NCBI GenBank assembly: GCA_032622095.1
Contig: CP136068.1
Coordinates: forward strand, 128,159,989 to 128,223,988
Direction of reading: 5' to 3'
DNA from: Siphonodentalium dalli
Taxonomy: Eukaryota; Mollusca; Scaphopoda; Gadilida; Siphonodentaliidae
Length of the DNA stretch: 64,000 nt
Positions 14,201 to 23,407 of this stretch are shown piece by piece (positions within the stretch are counted from its first letter, which is position 1; every line of letters begins with the position of its first letter). Made by a program: the position numbers and the translations under genes. Below the pieces are notes generated by a model. That model saw only the letters and a list, made by a program, of their open reading frames with translations. It made no database searches and had not been told where the DNA came from.

Positions 14201-15213
14201 GGCTGCTGGCGGCCATGTTTTTTGGCCGATTGACCCCAAAATGACTCGTTCCAATCTACATGTCATTGTTAACATCCATGACAAATTTGATGATGATCAG
14301 ACTAAAGGTACCACCTGTAGCCCGTGCTAAAGAATTTAGTCATACAAAGAGTAAAATCCAAGATGGCTGCTGGCGGCCATGTTTTTGGGCCGAATGACCC
14401 CAAAATTACTCGTTCCCATCTACATGTCAATATTAACATCCATGACAAATTTCATGACGATCAGACGAACAGTGCGACCTGTGGCCCGTGCTAATGGATT
14501 GAATTTTGAAAACAAAGATGGCCACTGGCGGCCATGTTTTTTGTCCGAATGACCCCAAAATGACTCGTTCCCATCTACATTTCAATTTCAACAGCCATGA
14601 TAAATTTCATGATTATCAGACTAAAGGTACGACCTGTAGCCCGTGCTAAAGGATTTAGTCATACAAAGAGTAAAATCCAAGATGGCTGCTGGCGGCCATG
14701 TTTTTTGCCCGAATAACCCAAAAATGACTCGTTCCCATCTACATGTCATTGTTAACATCCATGTCAAATTTTATGACGATCTGACTAAAGGTACGACCTG
14801 TAGCCCGTGCTAAAGGATTTAGTCATGCAAAGAGTAAAATCGAAGATGGCTGTTGGCGGCCATGTTTTTTGGCCGAATGACCCCAAAATTACTCGTTCCC
14901 ATCTACATGTCAATATTAACATCCATGACAAATTTCATGACGATCAGACGAACAGTACGGCCTGTAGCCCGTGCTAATGGATTGAACTTTGAAATCTAAG
15001 ATGGCCGCTGGCGGCCATGTTTTTTTTCCGTATGACCCCAAAATGAATCATTCCGGTACAAATGTTGATGTCAACAGCTATGACAAATTTCATAATGATC
15101 CGATCAAAGGTACGACCTGTAGCCTCTATTGTTGACGCGTTACGTACACACGCACACACGGACGACAAAGCCATGGCAATAGCTCAAACTTTACAAAGTA
15201 AAGTTGAGCTAAA
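11285..15213 (+). repeat. Distal, more diverged part of the satellite array
   Basis: It starts as a fourth higher-order copy (to ~11,620), then changes to older, more diverged monomers. A short terminal module (GTTGACGCG, GTACACACGCACAC, GGACGAC, then the GCTCAA/CTTTAC hairpin) closes a block at 11,752-11,842, and another closes the array at 15,127-15,213. Between them a pair-of-pairs duplication is visible: 13,500-14,020 and 14,130-14,660 are close copies. Sequence similarity to the array stops just after the hairpin at ~15,213. Confidence 0.85.
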
Positions 15214-15689
15214 AATGTATAGCCAAATTTCACTTCTTTTTTGCTCACGATATCAGTGACAATAAAATCTTCGTTACTGTGATTAACATTACAAGCTGAT
15301 CCACATTAACATGGAAAACAATGTGAAATTATTCAAGCTGGCCCGGCTGGCCTTCAATTTATTTGTTAAGATTTTATGTTTTACGTTGTCAAAAGTCTAT
15401 TTTATTCCATTATTTATTATATCTTTATTTCCATGTCACATATGGTCAAGTGTGTTTTCATTTTATTGCTTATTTTCAGCTGAGTTCTGCATAGTTATTC
15501 TAATTTTGTTGTATCAGTAGATGGAATCCAGATTAAATTTTATTTTTCCAATAGCGCAGTGTCTAGTTCTATCAAGTTGAATTTGGGTTATTGTTGGCCA
15601 TTGTGCAACTGATCCAACTTCTGATAACCTCTATATGTAGTATAGCATTAGTATTAACTATATAGACCTGTTTCTGTTCAAAACACATC
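15214..15689. other. Unique-looking spacer, no gene recognised
   Basis: The longest ORF is 69 codons on the + strand (15,311-15,520). It is hydrophobic because the DNA is T-rich, and it has no recognisable family. It is not annotated as a gene. Confidence 0.4.
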
Positions 15690-15808
15690 AAAATAAGACT
15701 CAATAGCAGGAATGGAAAACAAATTTGGCATATGGAAAAAACTGTTTTTTGGAACCATTAAAGCGACACCCACCCACCCCATCATACGTGCTTGGAAATT
15801 TTTTTCGA

Positions 15809-15828
15809 CCCCCCCCCCCCCCCCCCCC
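15809..15828. repeat. Poly-C run (20)
   Basis: Twenty consecutive C on the + strand, preceded by a TTTTTTTCGA phrase. The same 'CATACGTGC...TTCGA + C-run' context recurs near 63,955-63,990, so it belongs to a dispersed repeat. Confidence 0.95.
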
Positions 15829-16800
15829 GCCTAGAACTTTAACTTGAATTAGGTCCTGTAACCCATTATATGTTTTTATTTCCACCATTTTTAGTGTGTT
15901 TGGATAGGTCTGCACCTATATAAAATATTAGCAAAAGCTTGGGCTTCTCAGTTGAATTTAAGGATAAGCACCCATGATAAAACTACTCAGCATCCGTTCC
16001 TATAAAATCATAATTTGGGGTCAGTTTTCTCTCAGTCTCAGACTATACTCATTTGTGAAAATGATTCCACATATGACTTTAGAACATAGACAGGCAATCA
16101 ATCAAAATATTTGGGCACCTGGAAAGGATTTTTGGCTCAAGGGGAGGGGAATATTTGTGTTTATTAATAGTCAAATTGGTATTTTTAACATTTATTGGGC
16201 CGTGTATCACATTGTGTGGGTACCAGTCTAATAAATTTATGGTTTTTGGATAGGTATGCATCTATACAAATGGCTTGCACAAAGTTTGGGCTCCTCAGTG
16301 GGTTTTAAGGGTATGGAGACAGCCCAACACCCACAGCACCCATGAAAAAAATATACAGCACCCGTGCCTATGAAAACATATTTCTGAATCAGATCTCTTT
16401 CAGACTATACCCATTCTCAAAATTACTCCACATTTGACGCTAGAATATATAAAGGCAATGGGAGAAAAAATTGTTGGGCATCTAATTGGGATTTTGGGCT
16501 TTGGTCAGGGAGAGGGGAATATTTGGGTCTCTAATTAATCGTCAAATTGGTATATTTAACTTCAAATTGGGCCCTGTGACCCATTATATGTATCAACTAC
16601 TAGGTACATGTATATCTTAGTGTTTTTGGAAAGATCGGAATCAGTATAAGAAGATTTGCAAAAGTTTGGGCTCCTCAGTTAATTCCAGGGTTTTAAGGGC
16701 ATGGAGACAGCCCAACACCCACGGCACCTGTGATAAAACCATACAGCACCCATGCCTATAAACTCATATTTTGAGGTCAGTTTTCCATCAGACTATACTC

Positions 16801-16821
16801 ATATATATATATATATATATA
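16801..16821. repeat. (AT)n microsatellite
   Basis: Uninterrupted AT dinucleotides inside one unit of the ~370-bp array and absent from the sibling units, so it expanded locally. Confidence 0.95.
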
Positions 16822-18961
16822 TTAAGATAATTCCACATCTGACTTCAGAATATAGGCAGGCAATGAACAAAAATATAATTGGGCACCTTGGTTGAGTTTT
16901 GGACTCAAGGGGAGGGGAATATTTGTGTTTATTAATAGTCAAATTGGTTTTTTTAACTTTCATTGGGCCCCTGCATCACATTTTGTGGGTACCAGTCTAG
17001 TACATTTAGGGTGTTTGGATAGGTATGCATCTATACAAATGGTTTGCAGAAAGATTGGGCTCCTCAGTGGGTTTTAAGGGTATGGAGACAGCCCAACACC
17101 CACAGCACACATGAAAAAAAACATACAGCACCCGTGCCTATGAAAATATATTTCTGAATCAGATCTCTTTCAGACTATTCCCATTCTCAAAATTACACCA
17201 CATTTGACGTTAGAATATATATAGGCAATGGGAGAAAAAATTGTTGGGCATCTAATTGGGATTTTGGGCTTTGGTCAGTGAGAGGGGAATATTTGGGTCT
17301 CTTAATGGTCAAATTTGTATATTTAACTTCAATTGGGCCCTGTGACCCATTATAACTTCTAGGTATATCTTAATGTTTTTGGAAAGATCTGCATCAATAT
17401 AAGAAGATTTGCAAAAGTTTGGGCTCCTCAGTGGGTTTTAATGGTATGGAGACAGTCCCAACACCCACGGCACCCGTGATAAAACCATACAGCACCCATG
17501 CCTATAAACTCATATTTTGAGGTCAGCTTTCTATCAGACTATACTCATTATTAAGACAATTCCACATCTGACTTCAGAATATAGGCAGGCTATGAACAAA
17601 AACATATGGGTACCTGGGTGGGGCTTTGGGCTGAGGGGATGGCAATATTTGGGTCTTTTATAGGTATACATATACTTCTAGGTCTCTTAGTGTTTTTGGA
17701 AAGATCAGCATCGGTATAAGAAGTTTTGCAAAAGTTTGGGCTTCTCAGTGGGTTTTAAGGGTATGGAGACAGCCCAACACCCACAGCACCAATGACAAAT
17801 TCATACAGCACCCGTGCCTATGAAAACATATTTCTGAGTCAGCGATATTTCAGACTATACCCATCCTGAAAATTATTCCACATTTGATTTTAGAATATAT
17901 AGATGCAATGGGAAAAAAATTTGTTGGGCATCTGTTTGGGATTTTGGGCTTCGGTCAGGGGGAGGGAAATATATATATATTTTTGAATTGTCATATTGGT
18001 ATATTTAAGTTGAATTGGGTCATATGACCCATCATAGGTATCTACTTCTAGCACTTTTGTTGTTTGTGGATAGGTATTCATCTATGCAAATAGATTGTAC
18101 AAAGTTTGGGTTCCTCAGTGGGTTTTAAGGGTATGGAGACAGCCCAACACCCACAGCACCCATGACAATTCAAGTTAAATTGGTATATTTAACTTGAATT
18201 GGGCCATATGACCCATTATATGTATCTACTTCCAGCACTTCTGCTGTTTATAGAAATTTAAGGTATGCATCTATGCAAATAGATTGCACAAAGTTTGGGT
18301 TCCTCAGTGAGTTTAAGGGTATGGAGACAGCCCAACACCCAAATTACCCTCGATAAAACCATACAGCACCCGCGCCTACGAAAACATATTTCTGGGTCAC
18401 TGTTGTCTCAGACTATAACCATTCTGAAAATGATTCCACATTTGACTTTAGAATATATATAGGCAATGGGAAAAAATTATTTGGGTACCTGAATGGCATT
18501 TTGGGCTCTGGTCAGGAGGAGGGGGATATTTGGGATTTTTTAATGGTCAAATTGGTATATTTAAGTTGAACTGGGCCATATGACCCATTATTGGTACCTA
18601 CTTCCAGCACTTTTGTTGTTTGTGTAATTGTGGATAGGAATGCATATATGCAAATAGTTTGCACAAAGGTTGGGCTCCTCAGTGGGTTTTAAGGGTATGG
18701 AGATAGCCCAACACCCACAGCTGGCACAGCACCCATGATAAAACAATAAAGCACCCGTGTCTATGGAAACATATTTCTGGGTCAATGTTGTCTCAGAATA
18801 TACCCATTCAGAAAATGATTCCACATTTGACTTTAGAATATGTAGAGGCAATGGGGAAAAAAATTTGTTGGGCATCTGTTTGGGATTATCATTTTGGGCT
18901 TCGGTCAGAGGGAGAGGAATATTTGGGGTTTTTTAATGGTCAAATTGGTATATTTAACATG

Positions 18962-21138
18962 TAGTCTGGCTGTCGGGCTGAAAATATAAGGTCTACCAGG
19001 AAAAAATTCTTAACAAGCTAAATTTGGTATCGTTGGAAAGAGGAGATCTTCATGTATAACATATCCAAAATCCGCTAAAATCCGCTTTGGGGAAAATATT
19101 CTACAGCGCCCTGAATAGGGGTGGGTTCTAACGTAAATTATTAAGGTAAGTATACGATATGTTATGGCATAGGGATTTCGTAGTTGTACAACTATGTGTG
19201 AAATTGGAGCAACGGAGCGAATAGAGTGACACGGACAGAAAATAATACAATCGCGGCCATAAAATGGCTGTCAAAATGGCCGCAACTCCAAAACATACCA
19301 CGACGAAGGCAACATATTGGATAACCATATAGGAGTGAACATACGTATTATTAATGTACATTCATGTTGTTTAGTATCTTTAAAGGTACACAGATCATTA
19401 AAATATCCATCTGCATGATGTATTGGTCATTTGAACGCAAGTCAAACCCAATGGTTAAATTTCTGTTTTTTAGCTTATCCAACATCCAACTGTCCGGACA
19501 AAATATAATAATTTTGATCATGCAACACACAAAGTAATGTTTCGACAAGCATTGTATGGTAGTTTCATTGGACATTGTGATTAATTGTTGAATGTAACAC
19601 ATACACCGAAGTGCACACCCTTGTGGTATAAAGACTAGTTAGATTTATAGAATTTGCTGCACTCTCCGTGATAATATGCCATACACATATGTCCCAATGC
19701 TTATCAAACTGCAAAGAAACATCAATATCTTCAATAGATTAGCGCCACATCTCACGAGATCAAAGAGATGGTACATCTTACAGATTATTTAAGACTAATT
19801 TTCACGCGGCTACCAAACCGGTTTATTATTGGAACATTTTGTTCAAATTATTTCAGTCCCCACTTTACAACTGGGATATACTACCACACAATGCTCAATA
19901 TTAATTTTCAGTATCGTTTTGTTTTAAAATATCTTACCAGTACCACCCACGTAATTGTGCTAAATAGTAAGGGTTCATCGTTTAAAGCTGTTATTTCAGC
20001 GTTGAACATTCGCTAAATGTTGCTATTTGTGGTTTTGTGTACAGCAACTATATGTAACTTTAGGGATAAGGGGCAAACGCGGTGATGCGGTTGCAGAAAT
20101 CGTAGTAATTTTCGCATATATGTGGCTTCGGTGAATATAACGAAATATAATTTCCAGATATAAACACAGTCTCAGCCACAGAATATGTAAACTATATTGG
20201 TCAAGTTTAGAATTTATTGAAGATAGGCTTTGTACTCCTCTGTGTTTTTGATAAATTGTGTTCATAATATACCACCATGCATCCTTGTGATAAAAGCGAA
20301 ATATTCGTGTTTTGTCACCTGATTGGAGGCAACTATGATTACTATTTTGAGATAGAGACAATGGAATCTTCACATTTTACCCAAAACTGTATGCATATAT
20401 CTTATATTGTTCCATAGCAGTGCATTTTGAAAGGGTTAATTTTGTAGATATCAAAATAAATGATGATCGGTCACATTCACGAGACTACTCTGACGACATA
20501 TATTTCTGCTTCTAGAAAACATCACAGAATCAATACATCCATATCAAATCGCATTTAACTGTTTAATTACACATATAATCACACGATTCAACATAAAAAG
20601 TACATATAAAACTGCGTTATTGTTCCGTTTATGTGTGCCCAAAAGTCCAGATTTAACCGTTGCATGAGACCCTGCTTTCGATTGCTCTCTCGTGAGATTC
20701 ATTAGGGAGAATTCTTACATCTCTGATCAAACGTTTCTCTTATACTCTGCAATGAATACCCTCAAATAATTCGAACGTTTGTTCTATCTTATAGGACTAG
20801 CAATTACATGTTTCACAAAGTGTAAATTTCATTCACTTTTCTCCATTTTGGCGTCCGTTTTGGGAAAGACATTCTACAAATATGGTTTGCGCTAAATATT
20901 GTTTGTCAATATTTAATTTTATTGCGAATTTGACATTAATTGTTGCATCTACCGCAGAAATTCAACAATTTCAGATATTAACAATCATATTGGGCGACAT
21001 CTTGAATAGAGAATTTTCCCCAAAGCGGATTTCAGCGGATTTTGGATATGTTATTCCTCAGATTCTGCCCGACAAAATTACACCAAAAACAGCTTGTTAA
21101 TAATTTTTTCTAGGTCCAATGCTTAAACGACCAGACTA
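18962..21138. mobile_element. 2.2-kb TIR element inserted in the ~370-bp array
   Basis: Termini are TAGTCTGG and CCAGACTA. The inverted repeat continues for ~130-150 bp with gaps. AGAAAAAATTCTTAACAAGCT on the left pairs with the right-end complement, and AACATATCCAAAATCCGCT followed by AAATCCGCTTTGGGGAAAAT lies at 19,060-19,100 with its complement at 21,015-21,060. The tandem array is in mid-unit on both sides, so the element interrupted it. Flanking ATG on both sides could be a 3-bp target duplication, or TA if the ends are GTCTGG; I cannot decide. The interior holds only ORFs up to 116 codons (20,023-20,373 on the - strand) with no transposase motif, so it is probably non-autonomous. Superfamily undetermined. 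Confidence 0.75.
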
Positions 21139-21350
21139 ATGGGCCCATTACAGGTACCTACTCCCAGCACTTTTGTTGTTTGTGGATAGGTATGCATCTA
21201 TGCAAATACATGTAGTTTACACAAAGTTTGGGCTCCTCAGTGGGTTTTAAGGGTATGGAGAGAGCCCAGCACCCACAGCACCCATGGTAATAGCATACAA
21301 CACCCATGCCTATGAAAATATATTTCTGAAAATCACTCCACAGTCAAAAG
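21139..21350 (+). repeat. ~370-bp tandem array, resumed
   Basis: The same blocks as at 15,690-18,961 return directly after the insertion: GGGTATGGAGAGAGCCCAGC at ~21,251, then CACCCATGCCTATGAAAATA. The array decays by about 21,350. Confidence 0.85.
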
Positions 21351-21533
21351 TGACATTAGAATCTGAATTTTCTATATTTTGAAGGAAATCTTCTATTATA
21401 ATTCAACAACATGCAATGCAAATCATCAATATACAGTTGATATAGAGCCTTTATTTGCTTAATCAAGTGTCCAGTGAGAAATAATTTAACCCTTTCATGA
21501 CTGGGGCTTCTTGAAATTTTGCAAAAATCCTGT

Positions 21534-21604
21534 GCCAATACATTCTCTTATATAAATGAGTCTCCCATCTAAGGAGCCTCGTATATATAATATAATACAT
21601 TGGC
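21534..21604. mobile_element. Hairpin MITE family H1, copy 1
   Basis: Imperfect inverted repeat. GCCAATACATTCTCTTATAT pairs with the complement at 21,578-21,604 across a ~17-bp loop. The same hairpin with the same preceding 'CCCTTTCA...CTGTGCCAAT' context occurs at 39,098-39,168, which identifies it as a dispersed family. Confidence 0.7.
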
Positions 21605-21664
21605 CTTTATCTTGACCTTGTAAGCCAGTGCATTTTCTTATGCGGGATTTTTAATGCTGCACCT

Positions 21665-21850
21665 AAGGGAGGGGGCGACCCACCCCCCCTCCCGTACCCA
21701 CCCCCATCTCGGGCCAACGGCCCTCGGGATATGCCTTCGGCATATCATGGTCCCAAAACAGGTGTCCCCAAAAAATCCCTGGATCCATCCCTGACTCAAT
21801 ATGAAGTTTGGTGATGATCAGATCAGGGATATGGTATGTAGGGTGTGTCA
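21665..21850 (-). repeat. Possible retroelement/dispersed repeat terminus with hairpin
   Basis: A GC-rich segment with C/G runs, a perfect GATATGCC-TTC-GGCATATC hairpin at 21,728-21,746, and the phrase 'AATCCCTGGATCCATCCCTG', which resembles a tail phrase of dispersed repeats in marine invertebrates. The ends are not defined. The - strand 62-codon ORF is not meaningful. Confidence 0.35.
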
Positions 21851-21859
21851 AAGGATTTA

Positions 21860-21945
21860 CAGTAATGCCTTAAGTAATCAACCTCTTAACTAAAGCAGAA
21901 TTATGGGTAACTTTTCAGTATTTAGTCGGAAATATGGCTCATTGT
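21860..21945. mobile_element. Truncated CAGTAATG MITE (Tc1/mariner-like)
   Basis: TA-CAGTAATGCC..., then 'GCAGAATTATGGGTAACTTT' and 'TTTAGTCGGAAATATGGC', matching the left half of the complete copies at 52,313 and 54,028. The right half is missing. Confidence 0.7.
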
Positions 21946-22243
21946 GCATTAAAAGGTATTGCATCTCATAATTCTCATTGGAATATGCCTTGAAAACAGC
22001 AATGTTTTCTCAAGATCCATGTGAACATTTGACACCTAGGTTGTTTTACATACAAAAAACACCATATGGACCGAACTTCGAAAAAAAAAAAAAAAAAAAA
22101 AACTGTGCTAATTGAGCACTAAAAAGTGATATAACCCTTTAACAGGCTATCATTTGAATATGCCATATAACAAAAATGTATTTTCAAGATCCATTTGAAA
22201 TTTTGACACTTTCAATTGTTTTCCTGACAAAAAATACCTTATG
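21946..22243. repeat. Two diverged ~170-bp tandem units with a poly-A run
   Basis: Blocks 'GCATTAAAAGG...GAATATGCC...CAAGATCCATGTGAACATTTGACAC' (from ~21,949) and 'GCACTAAAAAG...GAATATGCC...CAAGATCCATTTGAAATTTTGACAC' (from ~22,117) are diverged copies. A poly-A run of ~20 sits between them at 22,081-22,101. Confidence 0.6.
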
Positions 22244-22336
22244 CCCAAAAATAAGGGTTTAATCAAGTTTATGAATGGGTATCCCAATATGATGGGATAC
22301 CCATTTATAAACTTGATTAAACCCTTATTTTTTGGG
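22244..22336. repeat. Near-perfect 93-bp palindrome
   Basis: Arms of ~43 bp (left starting CCCAAAAATAAGGG, right ending CCCTTATTTTTTGGG) separated by ~6 bp. There is one internal mismatch and one extra A in the right-arm homopolymer. It could form a stable hairpin. The 104-codon ORF across it is an accident of the palindrome. It may be a tiny fold-back insertion inside the second unit of the preceding repeat. Confidence 0.85.
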
Positions 22337-22655
22337 ACTGTATGTCCAACTGTGGTAGATTGACCTAATTTATACAGGAATTTGTAGTTATAGAACCAAC
22401 TCTTTCCATGAACCCTGTGTGATGGCTGGAGTGAATTTTTTTTCGGAATTACATCACGATACAAGGCCCAAGTGAATCTTATTTGGAATACTCACCAATG
22501 CTGACCAATGAAGTAAAAAGGCACTGTGTGACAAATATATCCTACCTTATGTGTATTTAGCTGTGCATGGTTTGTTCATTAGGCCAGCCTATTGTCATAT
22601 TAGAACAGTCTCCAATAACATACAAGTTCTCTGCACACTGCTCTGCAGGGAACAT

Positions 22656-23110
22656 TGTGAATTTGGCAACAGTCCAAGCAGGCTCTCTGCATGGATCACT
22701 GTGAATTTGGCAACAGTCCAAGACACATCGGGTATAATATAAACTGAACACCTGTGGCCAACTTGATCTCCAGAAGTGGAAGGGACAGTGTAGTGGGGTG
22801 GGGTGGGGTGGGGGTGGAAGTTGGATTTTGAGTGTGTATGATTCACAACTTTTGTAAAAAAAAGTTAATACACCTGTACCGGTAGTTGGAAATTTCATAC
22901 ATTATTACACTACAACGTAAAGGTTAAAATACATGGTTACCATTGCCTGGTATCCCAACTAGTAATTATTGTCCCCATTATGATGGGGTCGGGGATCGAG
23001 TGATGGAGGTATTTTGAGGGGGTGGGAGTCACAACTGTTATAAAGAATTTTAACAGTTGAAAATTTCATACATGATTACACTAACTTTTTGTCCCCATTT
23101 ATTTTACTGC
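22656..23110. repeat. Short local duplications and GGGGT tract
   Basis: A 44-bp direct duplication (TGTGAATTTGGCAACAGTCC at 22,656 and 22,700). A (GGGGT)n tract at ~22,793-22,817. A ~220-bp diverged duplication containing TTGGAAATTTCATACATTA at ~22,888 and a matching GAAAATTTCATACATGATTA block at ~23,060. No gene. Confidence 0.6.
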
Positions 23111-23407
23111 TGTCTGGAATATCAATCAATTAGAACAAATTCAAGCTATATGTGGCCTATCATTCTCAAATAATTTTAATTTCAACTGAAAAACATTTTC
23201 AACAATTGGAAATTTCATTCATGGCCTGGCATTGAACACAATTTAATAATTGGAAATTGTTCATATCTGTTCGATACCCCTCCCTCACTTTAAAATTGGG
23301 GAAGGTCAATGTCGCCAAAGGGTAGAAAACGTCATATAAACCATTTTTAGCTTGTTGTCTGGTCCTCATTTCCATACATTATCTCTTCCAGTTAGACACT
23401 GCAGGCA

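Larger units (their letters stand above)
4676..15213 (+). repeat. Giant satellite array: ~164/155-bp monomers in a ~2.13-kb higher-order repeat
   Basis: Roughly 60-65 head-to-tail monomers share an ACTCGTTCCCATCTACATG block, a GTAGCCCGTGCTAA block and a GATGGC-TGG-GGCCATG hairpin block. Two classes tend to alternate. Class A (~164 bp) has GGATTTAGTCATACAAAGAG after GCTAAA. Class B (~155 bp) has ATGGATTGAATTTTGAAATC after the same phrase. Thirteen monomers plus a terminal module form a higher-order unit of 2,133 bp. The terminal module is a CA-rich microsatellite, GGACGACGG, and an imperfect hairpin built on GCTCAA-CTTTAC. The module recurs at 4,684, 6,818, 8,951 and 11,239, and in shorter form at 11,752 and 15,127. 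Three 67-codon ORFs at 6,812, 8,945 and 11,233 are identical in sequence, so amplification is recent. Known pearl/CvA-like and HINE elements of molluscs have the same plan (central ~160-bp tandem repeats, ACGG-type microsatellite, terminal hairpin). Confidence 0.9.
15690..18961 (+). repeat. ~370-bp tandem array, first part
   Basis: Diverged units carry GGGTATGGAGACAGCCCAAC at 16,315, 16,703, 17,084, 17,448, 17,765, 18,135, 18,323 and 18,699 (spacing 317-388 bp, plus one 188-bp partial unit). Other conserved blocks are CAGCACCCGTGCCTATGAAA, a TTGGGCTCCTCAGTGGGTTT block and GACCCATTAT. Short ORFs (60-95 codons) are internal to units. The array continues at 21,139 after an insertion. Confidence 0.85.

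Noticed and set aside
15311-15520. Hydrophobic 69-codon ORF as a small membrane protein
   Set aside because: T-rich DNA gives Phe/Leu/Ile-rich translations by chance. There is no homologue I recognise and no conserved context.
20023-20373. 116-codon - strand ORF as a transposase of the 18,962-21,138 element
   Set aside because: It is too short and has no DDE/DDD-type or DNA-binding motif.
22244-22336. Bidirectional transcription terminator or miRNA hairpin
   Set aside because: The palindrome is very AT-rich with near-perfect arms and no flanking stem. A small fold-back insertion is the simpler reading, and there is no evidence of transcription.
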